From: Novosphingobium sp. HII-3
GTDB lineage: Bacteria; Pseudomonadota; Alphaproteobacteria; Sphingomonadales; Sphingomonadaceae
Assembly: GCF_002916655.1 (NCBI RefSeq)
Contig: NZ_PPSM01000011.1
Location: forward strand, 1 to 58,645
Length of the DNA stretch: 58,645 nt
Direction: 5' to 3'
Within the stretch, counting starts at the first letter, position 1; each line of letters begins with the position of its first letter. A program made the translations under genes and the position numbers. Below, in pieces: positions 24,608 to 32,337 of the stretch. The notes beneath the pieces are model-generated. The model did no database searches. It was not told the DNA's origin and was given only the letters and a program-made list of their open reading frames with translations.

Positions 24608-26656
24608 TCAGCGTGCGAAGGCCTTGACCTCCGCCAGACGAATGGCTCTTCCCTTCGTCGAGACCATCGTCACGCGGATCCTCTGCGTCTTCAGCGCAGG
24701 CCAGCTCACCCGCGTCACCCCGTTGGCCGAAGGACGGCCTGTCGGTGACGCCACGGGCTGCCATCGGCCATCGCGCCATGCCTGGACTGCGAACTGTCGG
24801 GGTGCGGCGAAGCGCTTGCCGTCTTCAAAGAAGGCAAGCTCGGCGCTCCCGAGGGTGACTTCGCGCCCGAAGTCGAGCGCATACCACTGCGTCTTCGCGG
24901 AGCTGTCGGAATCCCAGCCATTGGGCAGCTCCGGATAGAACCAGGTACGCCCATCCACTGCATCGTGCAGCTTCTCGGTATCGGTTCCCGACGACGCACT
25001 GGGCCGGGGAAAGTTCCCGCGGACGAGTTGCACCGCGAGGTTGGCTTCGCGCGTGATCGGCGCGTTTGCCTTGCGCGCGACGGGAATCTGAAGCCGCCCC
25101 AAGTCGGCACGGCGGGCCACTTCCGCGCCGTCCACCTCCACAGACAGGCCCTTACCGCGCCCGTAACGGCTGCCGTCTGCGTCCCACGTCACCGTCACCT
25201 GCCGGCCGTGATAGGGGACGCGCTCCACCCGGAACCAGTCCACCCCGCCGTCGGAGGGCAGCAGTGGATTGAGTTCCAGGACGTCATCTTCACGCGGTCG
25301 TATGCCGACAAGGCCGGTGAGGATCAGGTCGATATAACCAGAGTGGAAATAATGATGGCTGCGATCCAACCCCACGATGGGCGCACCGGTTTCCGGGTGA
25401 TAGTCTTCTTCCAGATCGATCTTGTCGCCCTGGTAATGAAGCTGCGTGTACTGGCGCAGCATGCGCATCCAGTCCGCGCGCGTGACGGGCCCGTGCTGGT
25501 CGTAATGATCGAGCAGGTTGGCCATCGCGGTCAGTACCTGCGTCGTCTGGTAGGGCCAGATAGGTCCGTTCCACTGGCACTCCGGAGCCGGGCCGAGGTA
25601 GCGGTACTGGCGCATGTAGTATTCGTAGTTCTGTTCGACCGTCCGCATTCCGGCCTTCCCGGCAAGCGACTGCGGATCCAGGAGGTGCGCCCAGGCTTTC
25701 GCGAACCCGGGGTCGTCCGGCACAAGTTCGAACATCCAGGGCAGATAGCCCACGAGCTCGCGGTTGCGAATCGGATCCCAGTATTTCACGTGCTCGTTGG
25801 TGATCTGGTGCCGATCCGTGAAATGCTCGAGACGCGGATTCCACAGGTCCGCCAGCACGCGCTCGCGCAGGGCTTCGGCTCGCTGGGCGTACTCGTCTGC
25901 CATCGCCATGTCGCCGGCCATCGCCGCCATTTTCGACAGCGCGCGCGCATTCGCGAACATGTAGCTGTTGACCGAAGGACGAAACGCATCCCCTCCCCGG
26001 AAGCCGTCCTTGCCGCCAGACGCATCGATGGAGGAAACCGTATATTCGGTTGCATCCAGAAGCGGCTCTACGAAGTAGAGGCCTTTGGTGAAATCGAACT
26101 TCTCGTCCCAGAGGCGATAGATGTGCCGCATCACCTTCAGGTGCCGCAGCAGCGCTTCGCGATCGCCATCCACGAGGTACCGGCCCCAGACGGAATCGGC
26201 CATGTGGTCCGTGAAATGACGGTCGTTTCCGCCTTCGTACATGAAATTGATGTAATCGTCCGTGAAGCGGCGATCGTTCAGCCAGCGACCTTCGGCGATA
26301 TGGAAGCCGCTTGCGTCATTAAGGCTCGCGTACGGCTCCCGCTGCCAGCCCACGTCGTCCGCGAACTCCGTCGTGATGTAGCCATGCGCGCCGAGATCCC
26401 GCTGATGGGCACGAAAAAGCCCCCAGCGATAGTAGTAGACGGCATCGATCCTGGAATCAGAGGACTCGAAGAACGGTATGCGGTCTTCAAACCACTCTGC
26501 GTCATTTCCGAAGTGCGCCTTGGCAATCGCCACCCGGTCGAGATCGCGGGAAGCGGCCGCTGTCGACACTTCGCCCTGCGGCGGGCTGTAGGGTCCGGCG
26601 GCTGCCAGCATCAGCGCCGCGAGGGGGAGCGCGGCCAGCGCATGGATCTTCCGCAA
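24608..26656 (-). CDS. (alpha/alpha)6-type glycoside hydrolase with C-terminal F5/8 C-like domain
   Basis: This secreted enzyme of 682 aa begins at a TTG start (complement of 26654-26656), chosen because AAGGGGA sits at good spacing and the signal peptide LRKIHALAALPLAALMLAAA follows directly. The next upstream in-frame start has no such support. The catalytic part has helical-barrel text (ADSVWGRYLVDGDREALLRHL, SVNSYMFANARALSKMA, QWNGPIWPYQTTQVLTAM) like MGH1/GH63-related inverting enzymes. Residues about 540-682 form a discoidin-like carbohydrate-binding domain. Substrate cannot be read, but its place after an arabinan-locus TonB receptor suggests a side-chain sugar of pectic arabinan. Confidence 0.8.
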   Translation of the reverse strand: MRKIHALAALPLAALMLAAAGPYSPPQGEVSTAAASRDLDRVAIAKAHFGNDAEWFEDRIPFFESSDSRIDAVYYYRWGLFRAHQRDLGAHGYITTEFADDVGWQREPYASLNDASGFHIAEGRWLNDRRFTDDYINFMYEGGNDRHFTDHMADSVWGRYLVDGDREALLRHLKVMRHIYRLWDEKFDFTKGLYFVEPLLDATEYTVSSIDASGGKDGFRGGDAFRPSVNSYMFANARALSKMAAMAGDMAMADEYAQRAEALRERVLADLWNPRLEHFTDRHQITNEHVKYWDPIRNRELVGYLPWMFELVPDDPGFAKAWAHLLDPQSLAGKAGMRTVEQNYEYYMRQYRYLGPAPECQWNGPIWPYQTTQVLTAMANLLDHYDQHGPVTRADWMRMLRQYTQLHYQGDKIDLEEDYHPETGAPIVGLDRSHHYFHSGYIDLILTGLVGIRPREDDVLELNPLLPSDGGVDWFRVERVPYHGRQVTVTWDADGSRYGRGKGLSVEVDGAEVARRADLGRLQIPVARKANAPITREANLAVQLVRGNFPRPSASSGTDTEKLHDAVDGRTWFYPELPNGWDSDSSAKTQWYALDFGREVTLGSAELAFFEDGKRFAAPRQFAVQAWRDGRWQPVASPTGRPSANGVTRVSWPALKTQRIRVTMVSTKGRAIRLAEVKAFAR

Positions 26657-26688
26657 TGTCGTCCCCTTCAGGCTATTCCGTAGAAGAA

Positions 26689-26740
26689 GGCGGCCGTTTG
26701 CTCCGAATGTTGGGAGGAGCACGGAAGACAAACGGCCGCC
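26689..26740 (-). terminator. Large imperfect hairpin between receptor and glycosidase genes
   Basis: GGCGGCCGTTTG (26689-26700) is perfectly complementary to CAAACGGCCGCC (26729-26740). Inside it, GCTCC and GGAGC can extend the stem. No T-run follows, and a gene continues in the same direction 33 bp later. It may be an attenuator or an mRNA-stabilising element that sets unequal levels of receptor and enzyme. Confidence 0.5.
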
Positions 26741-26795
26741 CTGTGCCAGCTGCGACGGAATGGCGATACCGTCACAGCTGGTCGGACAGTTCAGG

Positions 26796-29627
26796 TCAGT
26801 CGAACTTGAAGCGCACGCCGAGGGCGAACGTCCGGTCGAGGAGGAGCGTGCTCGAGTTCATCAGGTCGGCACCGCCGGCATCACCGTACTTGTAGTAGTT
26901 CTGCTGCTTCGACTTGGTGAGGTTCACCGCGTCGAAGGTGACGGCGATGTCTTCGTTGACGTTCAGCGTCAGCTGAAGGTCGAGGCTGTCCTCAGGCTGG
27001 CGCCACATGCCGATCGGGTTGGCGAAGGCACGGGCCTCGTTGTTGTTAAGGAAGCCCTTGCGCCAGACGTACGAGAGGCGGGCTCCGATCGGACCGCGCT
27101 CGTAGGCAAGCGTGGCGTTGTACGAGAACTTCGACACCGCAAAGAACGCCGAGCGGGTCAGCACGGTGTTACCTGCCGCGTCCGTCTCCGGGATCGTCTG
27201 CTCGGAGTCCAGGATCGTCGCGCTGCCCTGGAAGCCGAGGCCGTCGAGGATGCTTGGCAGGTACGTCGGGAAATAGGTCAGACCGATTTCCACGCCCTTG
27301 AGAACGCCGTCGGACGCGTTGGTCGGACGAGTGACCTGGAAGTAGTCGGTTGCCGTGCCGCCCACGATCGGGTTGTCCGGGATGTACTCAAGCGTGGTGA
27401 GCGGAACCACCAAACCTTCGATCTCGCGGCGGAAGGCCGTCACGTAGATCGCGCTGTTGCGCTCGAAATACCACTCGAACGCCAGGTCGTAGTTCTTCGA
27501 CTCAGTCGCGCGCAGGTTCGCATTGCCTGCAGCGCCGGTGCCGAAGCCCACGCCCGAGAGGTCGCCGGTCAGGCTCACGTTCGGGTTGAGGTCAGCGAAG
27601 GCGGGACGACGCAGCGTCTGGCCGTAGTTGAAGCGCACGCGCAGGTTCGGCGTGATTTCGTAGCGGGCGGTGAAGCTGGGAAGCAGCTTGACCTGGCCGG
27701 TCGAGACGCTGGTGCGCGCCATGTCGTTGTAGCGGTCGAAGTAGTTATAGTCGGTATCGATCGCCACGAGGCGGGCGCCGCCTTCGACCAGCAGGGGACG
27801 ACCGAAGACCTCGACCTCGCCATCAGCCAGCAGGTAGGCCGACATGGTAACTTCGTTGATGTCGAAGACCCTGTCGAAGGACATCTGGTCCGACAGCAGC
27901 AGGGCCGGATTCACCGTCTGGTACAGCGAGCGGATGGCGTCCGCGTTCTTGTAGAGCGCCGGGCCGTTCGCCAGCACCCAGCTGGTCGGCACGTCCGCGC
28001 GGCCGTCGAAGAAGCCGCTGTTGGTGAAGGCATACTGGCTGCCGAGCGAGGCCAGGGTGCCGCCGAGCGCGCCAGCGCTCTGCTCACGCACGAAGGTGCT
28101 GGCCTTGCGGTTGTCATAGCGGAAGCCCGCCTTTACGCGGCGCAGGAAGCCCTCGTCCCAGTCGTAGTGACCGTCGAGCATGAACGTCCAGGCGCTACCC
28201 TTGGCCTTGTTGCCGTTGTCGAACAGGTCGCCCACGGTCCAGGCGTTGGGGTCGGTCAGCACTTCGGGCGTACCGAAGCTGTAGGACGGGATGCCGCCGC
28301 CGGCGTTGAAGTCGACGTCGAGGTCCAGCGGTCCACGGTTGGTGCGCATCGCGAAGAACGAGGTCTCGTTCTTGCTGTCCTGGTAAGTCAGGTCGGCGGT
28401 GATCTTGCCGCGCTCGCCCACATCCCAATCCGCGTTCAGCGCATAGACGTAGCTGTCCGTCCGGTTGGTCGCGTAATCGCCGCTGTTGAAGCCGGCAACG
28501 TCGCCCATGCGACGCGACTTGATGATGTTGGTGCCGTCGTAGAGCTCGAAGGTGTCACCCGGGTTGTCGCCCAGGCTGCCCCACCAGTCGGCATAGCTGA
28601 ACATCAGCGAGTTGAAAGTGCTGCCGCGGAAGCCGGTGTAGTAGAACTCGGCGGTGTAAGTGGAGCTCTCGTTCGGCGCCCACTGCAGCGCCGCGTTGAC
28701 CGAAGGACGCTCGCGCTTGCCGTAGAGGTCGGAGCTGATGACCGCGTCGCGCGAGAGGTAGTACGGCACCTGGACGCCGTCGATGTTCAGCGTCGAGCCC
28801 GGCGTGGTCGGCAGGCCGGCGTTGAGTCCGGGTGTCCAGTACGGGTTGTTCGGGTCCGTGTTCGGGAAGATGCGCTGGAGCGGCGTGAGCCAGGTCCCCT
28901 CCGGCGGGTTCTCGGTGGCGAAGGGCACGAGAGCGCCCGCCTGCACGTTCTGGTTGCGGTACTTGTAGCGGGTGTAGCTGGCGTTCACCAGCAGGCCGAT
29001 CTCACCGATGCCGGTCTCCCAGCGATCGCTGACGAGCAGCGCGGCGTTGGGGTTCACCTCGTCCGCGAGCTCGCTGTAGATGCCGCGCGCGAGACCCGAA
29101 ACGGTAAGGCCGTCGAAATCGAAGGGGCGGCGGGTCTGGACGTCGATCTGGCCGGCGAGGCCGAACTCGAGCTGGTCGGCCGAGCGCGTCTTGTAGACGT
29201 CGATCTTCTTGACGAGGTTCGCCGAGACGTCTTGCAGGGCAAAGGAGGTGCCTGCCGCCGTGAAGATGTTGCGACCATTCCAGGTGGTGACCGGATCGGG
29301 CAGGCCGCGGATCGTGATGACGGCGGCTTCACCGCCCGCACGGTCGGTCACCTGGATGCCGGTGACACGCTGCAGCGCTTCAACGACGTTATTGTCAGGC
29401 AACTTGCCCACGTCCTCGGCAACGATCGAGTCGACGATCTGGACGTTTTCCCTGCGGCTGTTGATGGCGCCGACGATCGAGGCACGCACACCCGTCACGA
29501 TGATGTCTTCGGCGCTGGCTTCGGCATCGGCAGTCGCCTGCGGCGCTGCGTCCTGAGCCTGAGCAACCGAGGCAAAGCTCAGTGCGAATACAGATGCGGT
29601 GCAGAAAACGAATGGCTTGAATGCCAT
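26796..29627 (-). CDS. TonB-dependent receptor (Xanthomonas/Caulobacter carbohydrate type)
   Basis: This 943-aa receptor has a signal peptide ending SVAQA and TonB box DIIVTGVRAS. Its plug begins with RRENVQIVDSIVAEDVGKLPD, VVEALQRVTGIQV and VTIRGL, the hallmark of the TIGR01782-type receptors that import glycans in Caulobacter and sphingomonads. The barrel ends FALGVRFKFD. GGGAGGGA precedes the ATG. It sits between arabinan-degrading genes and should import arabino-oligosaccharides. It has its own upstream region with a candidate operator at 29688-29702, separated by a 34-bp palindrome from the GH43 gene. Confidence 0.95.
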   Translation of the reverse strand: MAFKPFVFCTASVFALSFASVAQAQDAAPQATADAEASAEDIIVTGVRASIVGAINSRRENVQIVDSIVAEDVGKLPDNNVVEALQRVTGIQVTDRAGGEAAVITIRGLPDPVTTWNGRNIFTAAGTSFALQDVSANLVKKIDVYKTRSADQLEFGLAGQIDVQTRRPFDFDGLTVSGLARGIYSELADEVNPNAALLVSDRWETGIGEIGLLVNASYTRYKYRNQNVQAGALVPFATENPPEGTWLTPLQRIFPNTDPNNPYWTPGLNAGLPTTPGSTLNIDGVQVPYYLSRDAVISSDLYGKRERPSVNAALQWAPNESSTYTAEFYYTGFRGSTFNSLMFSYADWWGSLGDNPGDTFELYDGTNIIKSRRMGDVAGFNSGDYATNRTDSYVYALNADWDVGERGKITADLTYQDSKNETSFFAMRTNRGPLDLDVDFNAGGGIPSYSFGTPEVLTDPNAWTVGDLFDNGNKAKGSAWTFMLDGHYDWDEGFLRRVKAGFRYDNRKASTFVREQSAGALGGTLASLGSQYAFTNSGFFDGRADVPTSWVLANGPALYKNADAIRSLYQTVNPALLLSDQMSFDRVFDINEVTMSAYLLADGEVEVFGRPLLVEGGARLVAIDTDYNYFDRYNDMARTSVSTGQVKLLPSFTARYEITPNLRVRFNYGQTLRRPAFADLNPNVSLTGDLSGVGFGTGAAGNANLRATESKNYDLAFEWYFERNSAIYVTAFRREIEGLVVPLTTLEYIPDNPIVGGTATDYFQVTRPTNASDGVLKGVEIGLTYFPTYLPSILDGLGFQGSATILDSEQTIPETDAAGNTVLTRSAFFAVSKFSYNATLAYERGPIGARLSYVWRKGFLNNNEARAFANPIGMWRQPEDSLDLQLTLNVNEDIAVTFDAVNLTKSKQQNYYKYGDAGGADLMNSSTLLLDRTFALGVRFKFD

Positions 29628-29687
29628 GGATCATCCCTCCCATGGGGGCTGGCCCATTACCATGCCCCGACACTACGCGTGCTGATT

Positions 29688-29702
29688 ATTAGTCAGACAA
29701 TT
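29688..29702. promoter_or_regulatory. Candidate GntR (FadR-type) operator upstream of the TonB receptor
   Basis: ATTAGTCAGACAATT is a near-palindrome centred on GTC-A-GAC, 61 bp upstream of the receptor start. It matches the motif at 39793-39807 and the weaker one at 37448-37462. The G-T/A-C symmetry fits FadR-subfamily operators. Confidence 0.55.
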
Positions 29703-29766
29703 GAGGTGCAAGCGGAAATAGATGCCACCGTGAAAAAAGATGCTGCAGTGTGGCCTAGATGACGCG

Positions 29767-29800
29767 TAAGGTGCGGAAAACCGCGGTTTTCCGCACCTTA
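29767..29800 (-). terminator. Perfect 34-bp palindrome after the GH43 gene
   Basis: A perfect inverted repeat with no spacer (each arm 17 bases, outer TAAGGTGCGG, inner AAAACCG) lies 15 bp beyond the stop of the GH43 gene. It most likely ends transcription of that unit before the receptor promoter. The inner A/T tracts give it a U-rich half-stem in RNA on either strand. Confidence 0.65.
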
Positions 29801-29814
29801 AGTGACCTTCTAAG

Positions 29815-31263
29815 TTAGTCCAGAAGCCAGACTGCGGCCGGGTCCGAGGCAGCGGCAAGCGTGACCTTGTCTGACGAATGCGCCAGAGCACGACCGCTAA
29901 ACGCCTGGCACATAAAGCGAACCGTTCCACCCGCGCTTCCCTCCTCGCGCCGGAACCGGTCGGAACCGCCGCTCGTCGCTACGGCCGATTGCGCCATGAG
30001 GCTGACCGTTCCGTCCGCTTTAGCGACCAGGCAGTGATCCGGCTTGAGGATCGGCGAAAGCCGAACGCTGCCGTCTCCCGTGGGGACGGAACGGAACTGC
30101 GTCTGCGCCAGCGGTGCACTGCCCACCATCAGGCGCTCGCCCGCGTGGGCCAGGAAGGCGGCGCGGCGCACCGCTGGAGAAAAGCGCTCCGGCAGCGGAC
30201 CGTTCCCGACCGGTACGCCGAAATCCGGGCTCCCGTCGGCGCCGAAATAAAGGCGCTGGATGCGCGTGTGCCGATCCGGGTTGAACAGCGGATCGCCCTG
30301 GATCGCTTCGTAGTCACGGCCGTGATAGACAAGTATGTCCCTGCCCTGCTCGTCGACGGTGAAGCTGTTGTGCCCCGGACCGTAGACCGAGGTTTCCCGG
30401 CAGGTCTCGAACACCGGCTCCTGCGACTTCGTCCAGGCGCGCGCATCGAGGAGGTCCGCGCCTTCATCGACCGTCAGAAGGCCCATGCAGTAGCGGGCAT
30501 CGGTGGCGCTGGCCGAATAGGTCATGAAGATGCGCCCGTTCTTGACGATAAACGCCGAACCCTCGTTCACCTTGAAGCCGCGGATCTCCCAGTCGAGCGT
30601 CGGAACCGTCAGCCGCGTCGGGGCGGAGCCCAGGGTCAGCGCATCCTTCATGCGCGCGATGTAGACGTTCGAATTGGTGTCGATGCCGGGCTCCCGCTGG
30701 GCCCAGGAGAAGTAGCGCACGCCGCGATGGGTGAAGATCGTGGAATCGAGGTTGAAGCTGTCCCAGGGCGCCTTGAACTCTCCGAGGACGGACCAGTTGC
30801 CGGTCATCGGATCCTGGCTGTCGCAGACAACCGCGAACGTGCGGATACGGAACACGTCCTCGCCCCCACCGCTGGGCCCGGCCGCGAAGTAGACGATCCA
30901 GCGGCCGTCCACATAGTGCAGTTCCGGCGCCCAGAGGAAACCGGACATCGGGCCGCTCGCCTCATGCCGCCACAGCACGCGCTCTTCCGCATCGGCCAGT
31001 CCGGCGAGCGTCCGCGAGCGACGAAGGGCAAGTCGATCGTACTCGGGTACCGAGCCGATCAGATAGTACCAGCCGTCATCGTGGCGGAAGATCTGAGTGT
31101 CGGCGCGCTGCCGCACGAGCGGGTTCGAGGCGAGCCGCAGGCTCGACGTCGCCGCGCCCGGGCCGGGAGGGCTCGTGAAACCGGCCCGCGCATTGGGCGA
31201 ACAGGCGATCGGAAGCATGGCGGCGCCAGCGGCGAAGGCGCGGCGCGAAAGCGGAAAGTTCAT
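29815..31263 (-). CDS. GH43 exo-alpha-L-arabinofuranosidase with C-terminal AbfB-like domain
   Basis: This 482-aa protein has a twin-arginine-like signal (LSRRAFAAGAAMLPIACS), suggesting Tat export; an AC pair could also allow lipidation. The five-bladed propeller has the GH43 triad: base Asp in ADTQIFRH, pKa-modulating Asp in NLDSTIFTH and acid Glu in VNEGSAFIV. The organisation resembles subfamily 26 exo-1,5-alpha-L-arabinofuranosidases. Residues about 355-482 look like an AbfB (CBM42-type) arabinose-binding domain (FRSVPTGDGSVRL, ALAHSSDKVTLAAAS). It would release arabinose from arabino-oligosaccharide ends. A terminator-like hairpin lies just upstream of its start. Confidence 0.85.
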   Translation of the reverse strand: MNFPLSRRAFAAGAAMLPIACSPNARAGFTSPPGPGAATSSLRLASNPLVRQRADTQIFRHDDGWYYLIGSVPEYDRLALRRSRTLAGLADAEERVLWRHEASGPMSGFLWAPELHYVDGRWIVYFAAGPSGGGEDVFRIRTFAVVCDSQDPMTGNWSVLGEFKAPWDSFNLDSTIFTHRGVRYFSWAQREPGIDTNSNVYIARMKDALTLGSAPTRLTVPTLDWEIRGFKVNEGSAFIVKNGRIFMTYSASATDARYCMGLLTVDEGADLLDARAWTKSQEPVFETCRETSVYGPGHNSFTVDEQGRDILVYHGRDYEAIQGDPLFNPDRHTRIQRLYFGADGSPDFGVPVGNGPLPERFSPAVRRAAFLAHAGERLMVGSAPLAQTQFRSVPTGDGSVRLSPILKPDHCLVAKADGTVSLMAQSAVATSGGSDRFRREEGSAGGTVRFMCQAFSGRALAHSSDKVTLAAASDPAAVWLLD

Positions 31264-31286
31264 GGCGGTCCTCTTCCGGTTTATGG

Positions 31287-31319
31287 AAAAAAGGCGCCCC
31301 GGCTCAGCACCGGGGCGCC
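31287..31319 (-). terminator. Intrinsic terminator inside the arabinan operon
   Basis: On the minus strand a perfect 10-bp stem (GGCGCCCCGG / CCGGGGCGCC, 7-nt loop) is followed by six T residues. This is a textbook rho-independent terminator, placed after the endo-arabinanase gene and just 24 bp before the start codon of the next GH43 gene. Confidence 0.8.
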
Positions 31320-31329
31320 AGGGTGGGTG

Positions 31330-32337
31330 TCAGTATTCGGCGATGGGCCAGCCATCCGCATCCCAGCGCAAAGGGGCGATGCGCAGGGTCGGCCGTCCAT
31401 CGGCCTGCTTGTCGTATGCGTGGTAAGCCAGGTAGGTGGTGCCATCCTTGTCGGTAAAGGCGCCTGCATGCCCCGGACCACGGAAACGCTGCTGTTCCTG
31501 CAGATCCGAGCGCAGCAGGATCGAGCCTCCGCCCATCATCATGTCGCTGCCATCCTTGCCACAGTACGGCCCCGTGATCTTCTTGGCGCGGCCCACGACC
31601 GTGTAGTAGGTGCTGTTCACGCCCTTGCAGCAGTAGTCATAGGACGCGATCAGGTAATACCAGCCACCGTGCGGTATGATGAACGGCGCTTCCACCGGCG
31701 CAGGTCCGCCCGCAGGCGCCAGGCGACGGGCGATGGAGTAAGGCTCCGCACCTTGTGCGACCTTACCGGTCTTCGGGTCCAGCGGAAACAGCTTGAGGCC
31801 ACTCCAGAAGCTGCCCAGCGACAGCCAGTGTCGCCCCTCGGCGTCGACCACGAAATTAGGATCGATCGCGTTGAAGTCGTCTTCCTTGGTCGACATCACC
31901 ACGAGGCCACGGTCCTTCCACTTCGCCTTCGCGCCAAGCACGGGGCTCGTCGCAAGTCCGATGGCGGAGCGGTTGGATCCGAAGGTGGAAACGGAGTAGT
32001 ACAGGCGGTACTCGCCGTTCACATAGGAGATGTCGGGCGCCCATAAGCCGTCAGTGCCCGGGATGGCCTGCTTCGCCCATGCCGGGATCTGGGAGAACAC
32101 CGCACCGGCATCCTTCCAGCTCTTCAGGTCCGTGGACGTCTTGATACCGATGTACTTTCCCACGGTGCTGAACACGTAATACGTGTCATCGGCGCGAATG
32201 ATAACCGGGTCGTGGACCGTCAGATCACCGGAAAGCTGGGCATTCAGCGTCCCGGCGCCCTTTTCGCCTACCTGCTGGGCCTGTGCAGCGCCGGCGAAAG
32301 CCAGCGCTGCGAGACCTGTGAGAAGCAGCCCCCTCAT
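31330..32337 (-). CDS. Arabinan endo-1,5-alpha-L-arabinosidase (GH43)
   Basis: This 335-aa secreted enzyme has a signal peptide ending AGAAQAQ. GH43 landmarks: catalytic base Asp43 in VHDPVII, Asp in NAIDPNFVVDAEGRHWLSLGSFWSG, and acid Glu in PVEAPFIIPHGGWYYLIASYDYCCKG, all typical of endo-arabinanases, plus GPGHAGAFTDKDG near the end. It cuts the alpha-1,5-linked arabinan backbone into oligosaccharides in the periplasm or outside. Its start overlaps the GH51 stop by four bases (ATGA), so the two are co-translated. Confidence 0.95.
   Translation of the reverse strand: MRGLLLTGLAALAFAGAAQAQQVGEKGAGTLNAQLSGDLTVHDPVIIRADDTYYVFSTVGKYIGIKTSTDLKSWKDAGAVFSQIPAWAKQAIPGTDGLWAPDISYVNGEYRLYYSVSTFGSNRSAIGLATSPVLGAKAKWKDRGLVVMSTKEDDFNAIDPNFVVDAEGRHWLSLGSFWSGLKLFPLDPKTGKVAQGAEPYSIARRLAPAGGPAPVEAPFIIPHGGWYYLIASYDYCCKGVNSTYYTVVGRAKKITGPYCGKDGSDMMMGGGSILLRSDLQEQQRFRGPGHAGAFTDKDGTTYLAYHAYDKQADGRPTLRIAPLRWDADGWPIAEY

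Noticed and set aside
24965..26683. 572-codon frame antisense to the glycosidase
   Set aside because: No family features. The sense strand carries a signal peptide and a glycosidase domain.
26760..29762. 1000-codon open frame antisense to the TonB receptor
   Set aside because: It mirrors the receptor gene almost exactly, has Arg/Val/Gly-rich low-information text and no domain. It is a by-product of G/C-biased third codon positions.
29878..32046. 722-codon plus-strand frame across both GH43 genes
   Set aside because: It spans two well-supported genes and a strong terminator on the other strand, and has no recognisable protein features.
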